DNA from: Basidiobolus meristosporus CBS 931.73
Taxonomy: Eukaryota; Basidiobolomycota; Basidiobolomycetes; Basidiobolales; Basidiobolaceae
NCBI GenBank assembly: GCA_002104905.1
Contig: MCFE01000271.1
Span: 42,169 to 106,168 of the forward strand
Direction of reading: 5' to 3'
DNA: 64,000 nucleotides
Shown here: one piece after another, positions 25,659-36,869 of the stretch
Position numbering within the stretch: the first letter of the stretch is position 1
How the letters are laid out: each line of letters starts with the position of its first letter
The notes under the pieces: model-generated
Seen by the model: the letters and a program-made list of their open reading frames with translations, nothing else
Told to the model about the DNA's origin: nothing
Databases searched by the model: none
Translations under genes and position numbers: made by a program

Positions 25659-28352
25659 ATGTCCGTAGAAGAAGAAAAGAACAAAGTCGAGCTTGAAGAC
25701 CACAAGCATCAGGAGATGGCAGAAGAGATCCCTCCTGAGCTTGAAGCCCTGCTCCACACCGATCCGGCCAAGGGTCTCACCTCCGCTGAAGTTGCTCAGC
25801 GCTTGGAGCAGTTTGGGCGGAACGAATTGTCGGAGAAGAAGAAAAACCCGTTCCTGAAGTTCCTTGGGTACTTCACTGGAGCAATCGCGTACTTGATTGA
25901 GATCGCATGGATCCTCTCGGGGGTTGTCCAGGATTGGGCCAACTTCGGAATCATCGGAGCCTTGTTGTTCATCAATGCGGCGATCGGATTCATCGAGGAG
26001 TCGAAGGCGGAGAATGCACTGGACGCGCTGAAGAACACGCTTGCGCTGAAGACGCGAGTTTGGAGAGACGGGGAGCTGAATGAGATTGATGTTGTTGACC
26101 TGGTTCCTGGGGATGTGATTGTCCTTCGACTCGGGGATATCGTCCCAGCGGATTGCCGTCTTCTCGGGATCGGGGTCCACGGCGAGCCGGTGGAGGGAAA
26201 TCTCCAGATCGACCAGTCAGCGTTGACAGGAGAATCGCTTCCGGTGAGCAAGGGGAAGGGAGCCACGGCATACTCATCCTCCATCGTCAAGCAGGGACAG
26301 CAGATGGGGGTTGTCACGAAGACGGGCGAGCATACCTTCATCGGCCGGGCAGCCACACTGATGTCAAACACCAACGAGCAAGGGCACTTCCAGAAGATCA
26401 TCAACCGTATTGGTAACTTCCTGGTGTTGGTGACGATTCTCCTTGTGGTGATCATCTTCATCGTTCTCATGGTGAAGGACAAGGGACACAACGTTCTCGA
26501 TATTCTGCGCCAAGTACTGGTACTCACGGTGGCGGCCATTCCGGTCGGACTTCCAACAGTGATGTCGGTGACGATGGCAGTGGGCGCCAAACAGCTCGCG
26601 AAGAAGGAGGTGATCGTCAAGCGGTTGACTGCGGTGGAGGAGATGGCATCCGTGTCAGTGCTTTGTTCCGACAAGACCGGCACACTCACCCTGAATGAGC
26701 TCACGTTCGATGAGCCATGGCTGTGCAAGGGCTACACCAGCGATGATATCCTGATGTACTCGTACATGGCGGCCGAGCAAGGGGCCAACGACCCGATCGA
26801 GTATGCAGTCCGTACAGCCGCTAGAGCACAACTTGACACGCTGCAGAGTCTTGGGGAGAAGGAAACCAAGATTCCCGGGTTCAAGACCACCTCGTTCCTG
26901 CCGTTCAACCCGGTCACCAAACTTACCCAAGCAACAATCCTGAACGAGGAGACAGGGGAGGTGTTCAAGGTAGCCAAGGGGGCGCCGCAGGTGATCATCA
27001 AGCTAGTTGGTGGGAACGATGATGCCATCCATGCTGTCAACAGTCTGGCACGACGTGGACTGCGTGCGCTGGGCGTGGCACGGACGATCAATGGAGACAT
27101 CGAGCAGTGGGAGCTGATTGGAATGATCTCACTGTTGGACCCACCTCGACCAGACTCCGCCGCGACCATCGCTCGGTGCCACGAGATGGGGGTTTCGGTG
27201 AAGATGATCACGGGCGACCAGCTGATCATCGCGAAGGAGGTGGCGCAGCGTTTGGGAATGCAAAGGGCAATTCTCGAGGCGCAGAAGCTCGTGGAGGCGG
27301 ATGTCCCCGAGGAGGAGATTGTTCGCCGATGTGTGAAGGCGGACGGGTTTGCCCAGGTTGTTCCGGAGCACAAGTACAGGGTGGTCGAGTTGCTTCAGGA
27401 GCAAGGGTTGCTTGTCGGAATGACCGGGGATGGAGTGAACGATGCACCAGCACTGAAGAAGGCAAACGTAGGGATTGCAGTCCACGGGTGCACTGACGCG
27501 GCACGCTCAGCATCGGACATTGTACTCCTCGCTCCCGGTCTTTCCACCATTGTCGACGGGATCACCACGTCCAGAGCGATCTTCCAGCGAATGAGATCAT
27601 ACGCATTGTACCGTATCACCTCCACCATCCACTTCCTGTTGTTCTTCTTCTTTGTGACCATCATCTTCCAATGGCAGCTCGACGCCATCCTGCTGATCTT
27701 CATTGCGGTCTTGAATGATGCCGCCACCTTGGTTATCTCCGTGGACAACGCGCAAATCTCAGCCAAGCCGGACAAGTGGCGCATCGGACAGCTGATCACC
27801 ATGTCGTTCACGTTGGCGGTATTCCTTACTGGGGCCTCGTTTGCCCACTTCTTCATTGCTCGGGACGTGTTTAACGTGACGAATGACGAGCTTGGTACCA
27901 TCATGTACCTACACATCTCGTCATGTCCTCATTTCGTGATCTTCTCGACTCGTTTGAGCGGCTTCTTCTGGGAGAACCTCCCGTCCTGGACGTTCACGAT
28001 TGCTATTCTCGGCACTCAGGTGTTTGCCATGCTGATCTCGGTGTTTGGCGTTCCCGGGCTCACTACAGCAATTGGCTGGGGATGGGGATGCAGTGTGATT
28101 GCCATCTCACTTGGGTACTTTGTTGTGCTCGACTTTGTCAAGGTGTTCATGTTCCGCATTTGGTCATTTGAGCTTACCGCTAAGCTCTGGCCCACACCCA
28201 CTCGTCGCAGAAAGCTATCGGCACGAAAGATTGAGAAGGAGCTGAATACGCGAGTCACCTCGAACATTGAGAAAGTGCGCACCGCTGTCCGTGCCATCCA
28301 TGCCATCAACCTTCTTCAGAATGGCAACACCAGCGAGAAGACCACCCATTGA
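25659..28352 (+). CDS. P3A plasma-membrane H+-ATPase, copy 2
   Basis: Same 897-residue proton pump as the copy at 18,809-21,502, with every catalytic motif intact (TGES 190-193, Asp338 in DKTGT, TGDGVND 589-595, Asn106, Asp687). Ser replaces Pro at residue 2. All other nucleotide differences I found inside the coding sequence are silent: for example GTT/GTC before HGEPVEG, TCG/TCA in LMSNTNE, TAC/TAT in IEYAV, GAA/GAG in VPEEE, GCG/GCA in RAILE. The gene is intronless and visibly richer in G+C than its intron-split neighbours, with strong third-position C/G bias, which also creates long false antisense frames. It has its own promoter with a TATAAAAG box. Confidence 0.95.
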   Translation: MSVEEEKNKVELEDHKHQEMAEEIPPELEALLHTDPAKGLTSAEVAQRLEQFGRNELSEKKKNPFLKFLGYFTGAIAYLIEIAWILSGVVQDWANFGIIGALLFINAAIGFIEESKAENALDALKNTLALKTRVWRDGELNEIDVVDLVPGDVIVLRLGDIVPADCRLLGIGVHGEPVEGNLQIDQSALTGESLPVSKGKGATAYSSSIVKQGQQMGVVTKTGEHTFIGRAATLMSNTNEQGHFQKIINRIGNFLVLVTILLVVIIFIVLMVKDKGHNVLDILRQVLVLTVAAIPVGLPTVMSVTMAVGAKQLAKKEVIVKRLTAVEEMASVSVLCSDKTGTLTLNELTFDEPWLCKGYTSDDILMYSYMAAEQGANDPIEYAVRTAARAQLDTLQSLGEKETKIPGFKTTSFLPFNPVTKLTQATILNEETGEVFKVAKGAPQVIIKLVGGNDDAIHAVNSLARRGLRALGVARTINGDIEQWELIGMISLLDPPRPDSAATIARCHEMGVSVKMITGDQLIIAKEVAQRLGMQRAILEAQKLVEADVPEEEIVRRCVKADGFAQVVPEHKYRVVELLQEQGLLVGMTGDGVNDAPALKKANVGIAVHGCTDAARSASDIVLLAPGLSTIVDGITTSRAIFQRMRSYALYRITSTIHFLLFFFFVTIIFQWQLDAILLIFIAVLNDAATLVISVDNAQISAKPDKWRIGQLITMSFTLAVFLTGASFAHFFIARDVFNVTNDELGTIMYLHISSCPHFVIFSTRLSGFFWENLPSWTFTIAILGTQVFAMLISVFGVPGLTTAIGWGWGCSVIAISLGYFVVLDFVKVFMFRIWSFELTAKLWPTPTRRRKLSARKIEKELNTRVTSNIEKVRTAVRAIHAINLLQNGNTSEKTTH

Positions 28353-28668
28353 CATCTTTCTGATCGCTGGTAGTACTTCATAGAGCTGGTGGATAAGTAG
28401 ATGACCAATTGGAGTAGCGTGGGTCTTTCCTGTACGCCTGGTTCACGGCAACCTCTTGATATTCGAACTTCTTTGTTACCATTTATTTTAGCTGTTCATA
28501 TAGCCTTGCTAGCATTCCATGCAAGTTGTTGGATGACTACCATCTCCACCCAGGTGGATTTCGTTGTATGTCAGCAATGATTCCATAAGCATAGTACTTC
28601 CACCAAGCATCAGAGCTTAGAGTGCAATTGCTAATTTTGACATGATCATCTGACTTCTTCCTGATATT
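25659..28668 (+). repeat. Right arm of the H+-ATPase inverted repeat
   Basis: Mirror of 18,493-21,502. Similarity continues about 316 bp past the stop, with scattered substitutions (for example TTCATATAGCC versus TTCACGTAGCC), and ends near CTGATATT at 28,661-28,668. Confidence 0.95.
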
Positions 28669-28984
28669 GCTCATTAAATAAAGACATAATGTTAGACCTC
28701 TCAAGATTTTTTCAGAGTTCATAATGAATGGAATAAACAATCATATTTGGCTGTTACCACACCATATCTATTTTACGAGTACATTTATAGCACGCTTTAC
28801 AGTCCGTTGAGAACTTAAATGGTTGTAAATAGTATGATTTAAGTCGCTCCCTACCGTTGTTTACCTACGGATTTGACAATAGCGTATTACATAGTATGTC
28901 TATTTATTGGATGGTTGTCATGAAATTATACATCAGTTTGCTCCCTGCATATATGGCCAGTTAGTTTTAGATTTGTGAAAGATT
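28669..28984. other. Gene-free stretch
   Basis: AT-rich intergenic DNA between two convergent genes. Nothing recognised. Confidence 0.5.
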
Positions 28985-30598
28985 TTACATCCAGGACTCC
29001 TTTTCATTATCGTCGTCGTCATCGTTGTCGATAATGACACTGAGTTGGCCTATCATAGAATCAAATCTGTCTCTCATTCTCAGAGCTTCCTCTTTAGTGG
29101 ACTGTAGGCGAGCCTTGTATTCCATGATGTCACTTTCATATTTTGAGCGCTCTTCAGCCACACGCATATCAACACTAAACAAAAGGGTTCGTTAAAGATG
29201 CCCAAAACATGCTCTCTAAAAAGGAATGTACCTATCATTGAGTTGGTATTGCTGTTCGCGGTAAAGATTCACTTCCTCTTCGGTGGATATCACGTTTTTC
29301 TGGAGGTCCTTCACAGTCAATATCATACTGTTCTCTTTCTATTATTTTGCGCGAATTAGCTGTAGATCGCTCTACAAATACCTGGATTATGGCAGACTTA
29401 CCTTTCGCGTATTTTCAACAATTCGTTTGAGCTCGTCGTATCTGGATTTCAGCTCATTAAACAGAGATCTAACTCGGTCGGCTTCTGATTTTGAGCCAAT
29501 GATTGATTCTCGAAGAGACTTCTCTTCCATGGTCAGCATTGATATCTCGGCGGTGAATTTATCTTCGTCGTTTCTTATTTGCTCTTGCATAATCTTCACA
29601 TGTTCCAACTCGGCTTCCAACGAGGTATTGATCTTCTTACAGGCATCGGTGTACTTTTCTTTTTCCATTATATACCATTCTCGCTCAGTGTCCCTACGCT
29701 TCAATTCACTCCTCAAGTACTCCAATTTCTCTCTGAGCTCTGCATTGGTGGAGTCTGAACGCGGTTTTATCTTGGCTTGAGGAGGATTGGCCCGTAGTGT
29801 CTCCAATTCTTGACGTAGAGTGTTTGTTTCCGCCTCTGCCTGAGAGACTTCTTTCTCCATTTCTTCCCGCTCCTCCAAAGCTTGCTCAACTTGTACTCGC
29901 AAGTCCTCGATCTCAATATCCGCCTCGGCCACTAAATTCGCCTTCAACTCGTTTATCTCCCGTTCGCTGAATTTAGGTTTGTCGTCTGACATTTCATAGG
30001 TATTGGACAGGTCTAACAGATTCATGGTGTTGGGCTTTGGCGTTCCAATCGACCGCCGATATGTGGACTTACGACCAGTGCTAATACTTCCAAAATCAAG
30101 GGAGTTTTCCGAGTTGCTCATAGCATTGTGTGCTTTACTACTTTGTGTGGCGTTGCGAACGCTTTGAGGGGTACGCAAGCGGCCAGTTGTCTTGATATGA
30201 GAGCGCGGAAAATTACGAATACTAGAGCTAGGCAACGGAGTAGAGGCCAACAGGCCACCAGTGGCCCCTCTATGTCTGCGCAGGATAGAGCCAGGTGTCT
30301 TCTGGTTCAAGGCTTTATCCTGCGTCTTGGACGAACGTACACTAGAGGAATTGGAGGGGGAATTCAATAGGCTCCCTTCTTCATCTGACATTTCAAATGC
30401 GTTTCGTTTGAATCGTGGAGTAATGCTTAAACCGAAGGTTTGATGGCTATTCTCTTCTTCATCCGAAGGTGGGTACTGTTCAGAGCCATCAAATTCTTCT
30501 TCTAGACTTGGAGTGTCCTCAAATTCAGGAACCTCCGATATCTGGGAGTCCGAATGATATGACTGAGTAGTTGGAGAATCAGAAATATGGTCAGTCAT
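28985..30598 (-). CDS. Coiled-coil protein with disordered N-terminus, 3 exons
   Basis: Exons 30,598-29,402, 29,338-29,232 and 29,174-28,985 join in frame (1494 nt, 497 residues) across introns of 63 and 57 nt, with a GTAAGT donor at the first. Residues 1-200 are acidic, then Ser/Thr/Pro/Arg-rich with several SP/TP sites (TPGSILRRHRGATG, STPLPSS), as expected of a protein phosphorylated by cyclin-dependent kinase. From about residue 215 to 480 it is a nearly continuous coiled coil (EIEDLRVQVEQALEEREEMEK and similar heptads). The tail is strongly acidic (DNDDDDDNEKE). This architecture recalls spindle-pole, kinetochore or microtubule-organising scaffolds, but I recognise no specific family. 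Function is therefore unassigned; the gene model is solid. Confidence 0.75.
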
Positions 30599-31266
30599 TT
30601 TGACTATGGTATACTTGAAGTGAAAATCGTAAAGCGATAGTAATTAGAAGTGTATGTGAGTGAGCTACGTTCCCAGAATGTACAAAATCCCTCAGAAACC
30701 CGGAAGACCTGATGATAACACACCACGGATTTAGCTGGAAATTTTGTTGTTTTTTATGTAATCAACGGAAATGGCTGGATCTCATTTGTGGATTGCGTTG
30801 GCCTAAACCAAACAAAAACAACCGATTACGGATGCAACTGGTAGAGATTCGTTCCATGTATTTAGAACACAAAATGATCAGGAAAATCACCACTGACCAG
30901 AATAACATTAGGTTGGTATAATTTAGTAACCAGGACAACAGTAACGGTTTAGCACTATCATAATTGTTTCAAACTGTCTAGACTGCACTGGAAGGTAATA
31001 GTGACATACTTTTGGGTGGCTGCACAAGAATCGACAATGCCGATTTCTATTTCTTCACAATAGGACTTCTATTGCGATTCTATGGTTATCGGGTTGTCAA
31101 CAATCAATATATGAGTTTAGCGAGGGTTTGTTTCTGGGGGAATGCCTAAAAACGAGCACCGCTCGATGCCATTTCTAATAAGGTCATAAAGCTAGACCGC
31201 ATTACAGAGACATATTTCCAATGCTAATGAGTGTTGGCAATAGACATTTGATGCTCCGAACTAGGA

Positions 31267-31303
31267 GAGCCCAGGGTGAACACCACCCGGGCTCTTTTCA
31301 ACA
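31267..31303. other. Strong hairpin followed by a T-run
   Basis: AGAGCCC and GGGTG (separated by one bulged A) pair with CACCC and GGGCTCT across a 5-nt AACAC loop: 12 base pairs, followed by TTTT. It has the shape of a factor-independent terminator, which is unexpected in a fungal nuclear genome. Role unknown. Confidence 0.5.
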
Positions 31304-31827
31304 CCAGCCCCCTGCTAGGTTCTAGATGATTTGTTGTTTCTGGTGACTCTCCAATGACATTACGTTCGAATGGAAAATAAATGGACCATTTGCCAACGAA
31401 GAAATCACCACCAAAAGAATTAATTACAATGCAATTAGTGGAGGATTGGCATTGATCAATAGAGCGATTGTACTTGCTTTGCTTTTCACCAGTTAATCGA
31501 AATCCCTTGAAACACTAGGAGATATTCAACTCCCAATCAAGTCCAGGGAAATGATATTTGGAATTTCTAACACCCGAAGAATAATCGACTCATTTCCACG
31601 ATTTATTGCTTTATGGTATGGCTTGTATTTGGGCTGTATTATTGAGAAGTATATATCGCCAATAGGATATTGCACTTTGACTTCCAATGCAATAGCCAGC
31701 TTGTGAGCAAGCATTACTACTTCATCAAATTTAATCCTCTAACCAATCTCTTGTTGCAGTTTTAATGACTTATTCGTGGAATACTCGGTGCCTAAATCAC
31801 CACGAAGTTAGCCGGGACTCTAGTAAA

Positions 31828-31835
31828 TATATAAA
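31828..31835 (+). promoter_or_regulatory. TATA box of the chitosanase gene
   Basis: TATATAAA, 84 bp upstream of the start codon at 31,919. Confidence 0.6.
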
Positions 31836-31918
31836 GTCTCACGCTAGCCATCATTCTATAAGCGGCTCAAAGCAATATCTACACCCTTTCGTAGCAAGTT
31901 AACTTCTAGAGCTCAGTA

Positions 31919-32887
31919 ATGCGCTTCTTTTCGGTGATCATCACAACAGTCATGTTGATAAATATTTTGCAAACCGAGGCAGTTAAATTTCCGTATTGCA
32001 AGAATCAGTACGCGATAACTAGTGCTCATTGCCAATTTCTTCGGCAATATCCTAAAAATAACCGCAATTACGAGAAAAGAATCAAGCAACTCTCGGTGGT
32101 TGATTTAGATCCCAAACCAAAGCTCATAGCCAAGATGATGACCAATGTATTTGAATATGGCACTACAACGTTTGGCTATGCTACCTGTGATAAGCTTGGT
32201 GATGGTCGCGGATATACATGTGGGCTTGTTGGCTTCACTACCGGCACAAACGACGCGCTGGCTGTTGTCGCGGAATACAACAAAATTAAACCGAACTCAG
32301 AGCTGGCCAAATTCATCCCTGAGCTAACTCGTATAAGCAAGTTAGATTGGAGCAGTAGTGGACGTGATGATACTAGTAAACTGGGAGGCTTTACGGATGC
32401 CTGGAAGAAGGTAAGCTGCTCAGATCCGGACTTCCGTGCAGTTCAGGATAAAGTGGCCGATCAGATGTACCTTATTCCAGGCCTCCAGCTAGGCGAGGCC
32501 GCTGGAATAAGTACGAACCTAGGTAAAGCCATCATGTATGATACTGCCGTTCAGCATGGGTGGGAAGAGGATGATGGTATCAGTCTACTCACCATCCTCA
32601 ACTTTGTTGGCCCTCCAAATGGCCGAACTGAGGCACAGTACCTTGAAGACTTTATCAAGGTTCGTTGGATTCTTCTTTGCTGCACCAAAGATAACGTGTG
32701 GCCAGCCTCTGCCGATCGGACTAGTGATTTGATGAATGTACTGAAAACTGGCAACTTCGATCTGAATCCCCCAATTGATTTGAAGGCGTATACTACGAAC
32801 ATCACTGGCAACGAAGATCCAAGCAAAGATATTAAGGGATGCAGCGCAAGTACCAGTAAGAAAAACAAGACCAGCACCAGCCATTAG
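31919..32887 (+). CDS. Secreted chitosanase, glycoside hydrolase family 46
   Basis: A 322-residue endo-chitosanase, which cuts beta-1,4-linked glucosamine chains outside the cell. Residues 1-21 form a signal peptide (FFSVIITTVMLINILQTEA). The GH46 core is clear: NVFEYGTTTF followed by CDKLGDGRGYTCGLVGFTTGT. The proton donor is probably Glu79 and the second catalytic residue Asp95, matching Glu22 and Asp40 of Streptomyces N174 chitosanase. FNLDLNPP-like NFDLNPPIDLKAYT near residue 280 is another family landmark. The last ~15 residues are Ser/Thr/Lys-rich. It is intronless although neighbours have introns. GH46 is best known from bacteria and occurs patchily in fungi, so acquisition by transfer is possible but not shown. 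It could remodel the fungus's own wall or attack chitosan-rich walls of other fungi. Confidence 0.9.
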   Translation: MRFFSVIITTVMLINILQTEAVKFPYCKNQYAITSAHCQFLRQYPKNNRNYEKRIKQLSVVDLDPKPKLIAKMMTNVFEYGTTTFGYATCDKLGDGRGYTCGLVGFTTGTNDALAVVAEYNKIKPNSELAKFIPELTRISKLDWSSSGRDDTSKLGGFTDAWKKVSCSDPDFRAVQDKVADQMYLIPGLQLGEAAGISTNLGKAIMYDTAVQHGWEEDDGISLLTILNFVGPPNGRTEAQYLEDFIKVRWILLCCTKDNVWPASADRTSDLMNVLKTGNFDLNPPIDLKAYTTNITGNEDPSKDIKGCSASTSKKNKTSTSH

Positions 32888-35627
32888 CATGCCGCCAATT
32901 TATATCATTTGATAGTAGATTTTGATTTTCAGAGCTTTCAGTGATCGTTAGACGCCTGATGATACTATTCACATGATACAAGAAACTCCGCATAGCTCTT
33001 CGCCTTGGTGGATGAATTGCTTGCATATATTCAGTATTTATGAATGATTTCCAAAATTATGTTTGGCACCACCTCATTAATAAAGAAATAGACAGCATTG
33101 AAAATTTACCCGCACGACCAGACCTTTGCATATGATATCAGCTCAAGACCATTCACAAGATTATAGATAACTATACACCATAAAGGGGCCGAAGATAACT
33201 AGCAACAGTACCGGCTTTGCCATGTGCCCACCCTTCATGGCAAGAATCCATTGTTTACTGTCAGTTGAGCCCATGGATTGATATTTGATTCATAAGGAAC
33301 TGCAATTGTTACCTCCCAAGTCTAAATAAATGCCAATATCGACTTGTACTGCAAGCAGTTACGTAAGTTACGAATGTTCATATCGGCTGTAGGCTATGAT
33401 TTGAAACATCGCATTTCCTAGGCATGGTATCGGGTGGAAGATATTAGGAATCAACCCAGGGGCTGCCACCACTGGAAGCGACCAGGGATCATGGAGCTTC
33501 TATCTGCTAGTTTCAATTTTTTATACAACTTCAGCCTTCTCAAATGACACCTAGACGTAGGACATGGAATCAAAATAACAAGTATAATTGAATCCATAAT
33601 CTTGATGTGGGGGCTTCAAAATGCTTCGAATCTAATCCGAATTCCTATCTGGATGCAGTATGTGTCTGACTGTGGATATCACCTGATCCGTCACACTTTC
33701 CAAAGTGACCGAGATGACACAACTTCGTTTTGAAGTGATGATCATCTCCAACATGATGTAATACATATATTTATACTGGTCCAATAAACAAGTTGTCTAA
33801 TTTTTTGATCAATCGTAGCTCAAGTGCTCGTAGCTGCTTATATCCAACACCCAACAATCGCCATTGTCAAACTGCTCAAGGAGCATCAGGAAGGATGGGC
33901 TGCCCACAGCTCTGCCACTTTAGTACCAGCCACTTGCTTTAAAGGCAACAGTGCATGTTTACATAGTAGTTACTATCCCCATTTAGGTCCCGCCCAGGAC
34001 AAAGAGAGTCTAGCTATCCGGGCCGAGTCATCCTATTGGAGTACACAAGGAGGGTTGTATATAATTTGAAACATGTCGTAACTTAAAGCAGATAAAGGAA
34101 TCATTTTGATTTGCGAGGGTATTTATCAATGAGCTGAAATTTCTGAAGGGCGTATCAATCGCCACAACGCTGGGATGACTTTTCCCGGACACATCGCCCG
34201 AAGGCTTAAAAATACACACAAACCCCCGTTTATTGACTTGCTCAATCGAAAGAATATTTGTCAACAGAGTAAATATATCAAAGATCCGACATGTTATTAG
34301 CAGCCATATCCTCAGGCACTGTGGGGAGGGAAATCAATACGGCCACAAATTCATCAACACTGAATCATTTGTCATGGTGCAGTGATGGGATTGATTGAAA
34401 TAGCATCACGGTCCTACCTAGTCATCCTTCATTCAAAATGTGGGAGTTGGGTAATTGATATAGTGTCGAATGAGGGACAGGACTGGCGCCTTGAGGGAAT
34501 AAACGATTACCGGGGCTACATGCGATGCAGAAGAAATGTTCCGCAGGAGAACTGGATCGGTTTCCAATTATGATAGTAAAGGATGTCAATACTGGCAACT
34601 CCAACACCTGTTGAGGCCAACCAGTAAAATTAGCATTCCACAAGGATCAGGGAATTGCAGATAGGCATCTTAATTCTGATATCACCGCTGACTTATCAAG
34701 GCCCTATCGCGCAGTCTCAGTACCCTACCTCAGCGCGCAATCCTCCAAAATATCACCAACAGGGCCAAATCAGATACCTAGGCTTTGGTAATTCTTGCCG
34801 ACTGTGGACTAATTTGAGCCCAGGAAACCCACCCTATAGCACAGCCATTACGTGTGCAACCTTGATCATATGCCACCGGAGAAGCTCTGAGCTGGGCTCA
34901 GCTTCTTGCGAGTAGTCTTTCCACAGCAGAAGCACTGCGCACTTATGGTATATATGCACCATGGCTAATGAATCTTGAACTGACTCCAAGCTCACGCTGA
35001 TAAATAGGTTGTAGAGACAAGTCCTCCTGAACACATAGAGCGGATATTTGGCTCAGTCACTGAAACACATGTACATCAAAGTAAAAAGGGCGCTAAAATG
35101 AAACTGATATTCTATTAACCCCATATTATACGTAGAGCGGCTAGTGAATGATTAGTGATCGCTGAGTGATGGTTGCGGCACCGAACAAATGGCTCTGTTT
35201 TTAATTTGAATGAGTATCATTTTTATCCTCGGCCTGATCGATTATTTAGAGGAATCGGGAAAGTGGTAAAAATAATCACTGGCCCCGATGAAACCTATTA
35301 TCGCATCAGACAGGATACAGCCAAACTCACACAAGACCTGATTGTGAGATATATATGGCAATAGCCAATAATATGTAAAGACATGCCTTCACAACTTTTT
35401 GGATGATGGTTGAGGTGGTTTCACGTAGCATTTTGCTATCAATATATAATCAAGACGCTCCCCCGCTCCCTAGGCAGGCTTTGTTGCCTTTAATGCTCCA
35501 TATATCTCCGACAAGCTAACCACGGTTTATATTACTTTGTCTCTCTCTCCCTGCCACATTCCATTCGCAGTGTGGTCTCGTCTACTGTCACTAGCACATT
35601 ATCAGCTTGAGAACACCATATTGACCG
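32888..35627. other. 2.7-kb gene-free stretch
   Basis: Only short, motif-free frames (for example 33,824-34,069). No repeat or RNA gene recognised. Confidence 0.55.
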
Positions 35628-36869
35628 GTGCTCATGGAGGCACCAATACCTGCATTACGTAAAGAGCAAATAGAATTAGTTTTGACCATCAATGTTAACA
35701 TCAATGTTGTGTCGCTGCTTTGTAGCCTACTGGCTATCGTTGCTTTGGTCGTCCTTTGTCCCTATGCCAAGGGCCATACCAATCGCATCTCGATACGGTT
35801 ACTCATCTACATCGCCACCATGGATACGCTGTATTCGGCATTTCAGATCATCAGCTTCAAGATGGCCTCCGATAGTTTCATATGCAGCCTCTCTGTGTGG
35901 GGATTGATTTATTTCACCCTGGCTTCGGTATTCCTTCGACTTGCCGTTGTGGTCAACATTCAATTAGCGGTGGTGAAAAGCACCAAGAATGCCTCGATCA
36001 CCGAATTGCATTACCTCCTGGTGGCCACAATACTTCCCCTATTGCTCTCGATCGTCCCGGCCTGTGCCAACCTGCTAGGTTGGACCACACACGAAGGTAC
36101 CTGCTGGTTCAGAGATGATGGGAAAAGTAGGAACTTCATCTGGCAATGGTTCTCGTATTACATGTGGGTGATACTCGGCGTGCTCTACTCCATAGTGTCG
36201 ATCCTACTTATAGTTCGCTATCTGCGAAAGCAAAAATCCGAAATCCAGGAAGACATGGAGGCGGCGGTTCCGAGAATTCCTTTGGAGTGCAACCCTCTGC
36301 CACACTCCCAATCTGCCGATATCATCAAGCAAACGGTGTACCGCACTTGCTGGTATCCTATCATTCCAACCATTTCACAGAGCTTTGTCATGGTGAACGC
36401 CCTGATTTTAACGGCCAAGAAAGAAATTCTGTTCCCAGTGTATTTGATTTCAATCATCGGGACGGCACTCCAAGGCACATTAACAGCCATAGTGTTCGCC
36501 AATGATCCTGTGGTTGAGGAATCCTGTGGTCATTTTCGAAGGCATCTGATCAAAAAGTACTACTACGACTATGAACAAGTACAACACCTCCCGCCGAAAG
36601 ATCAAAACCGAAAAGGATCCATCGCCTCACTGTTGTCTAACGTGTCCTCTCATGAAACCACCGCCGTCATCACATCAATCCGTTCACCAGGTTTTACCGC
36701 AGAAGGTGGGACCAAGATCAATTCCATGGCCACAAACGAATCGATCCCGATTACCCAACCGTCGTTCACCTCTTGGTTTTCCCATCTGATGTATAGATTC
36801 GTAAGGAGATTTTTGGTAAGAGAGATGAGCACTGTAAACGAAATCGATGCCAATGTCTCCCCTCGTTGA
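35628..36869 (+). CDS. Seven-transmembrane G-protein-coupled receptor
   Basis: A 413-residue single-exon receptor. Hydrophobic helices fall at about residues 21-46, 55-78, 86-115, 127-149, 172-197, 233-260 and 268-291. Cys86 at the start of helix 3 and Cys159 in the second outer loop (GWTTHEGTCWF) are placed to form the usual disulfide. The long third inner loop (RYLRKQKSEIQEDMEAAVPR) and a ~115-residue Ser/Thr-rich tail would contact G protein and be phosphorylated. The layout resembles fungal and amoebal cAMP-receptor-like (class E) or Git3-type receptors rather than pheromone receptors; the ligand is unknown. The start at 35,628 is used because it precedes helix 1 with a short outer tail; an ATG two codons later is equally possible. 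Confidence 0.82.
   Translation: MLMEAPIPALRKEQIELVLTINVNINVVSLLCSLLAIVALVVLCPYAKGHTNRISIRLLIYIATMDTLYSAFQIISFKMASDSFICSLSVWGLIYFTLASVFLRLAVVVNIQLAVVKSTKNASITELHYLLVATILPLLLSIVPACANLLGWTTHEGTCWFRDDGKSRNFIWQWFSYYMWVILGVLYSIVSILLIVRYLRKQKSEIQEDMEAAVPRIPLECNPLPHSQSADIIKQTVYRTCWYPIIPTISQSFVMVNALILTAKKEILFPVYLISIIGTALQGTLTAIVFANDPVVEESCGHFRRHLIKKYYYDYEQVQHLPPKDQNRKGSIASLLSNVSSHETTAVITSIRSPGFTAEGGTKINSMATNESIPITQPSFTSWFSHLMYRFVRRFLVREMSTVNEIDANVSPR

Larger units (their letters stand above)
30599..31918. other. Intergenic stretch with a strong hairpin
   Basis: No gene recognised. Contains the hairpin at 31,267-31,299 and, near its right end, the TATA box of the chitosanase gene. Confidence 0.5.

Noticed and set aside
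25796-26728. A 310-codon antisense frame, and many others on both strands of the two ATPase genes.
   Set aside because: They mirror the ATPase coding sequence and arise from its C/G-ending codons; each appears in both copies at mirrored positions.
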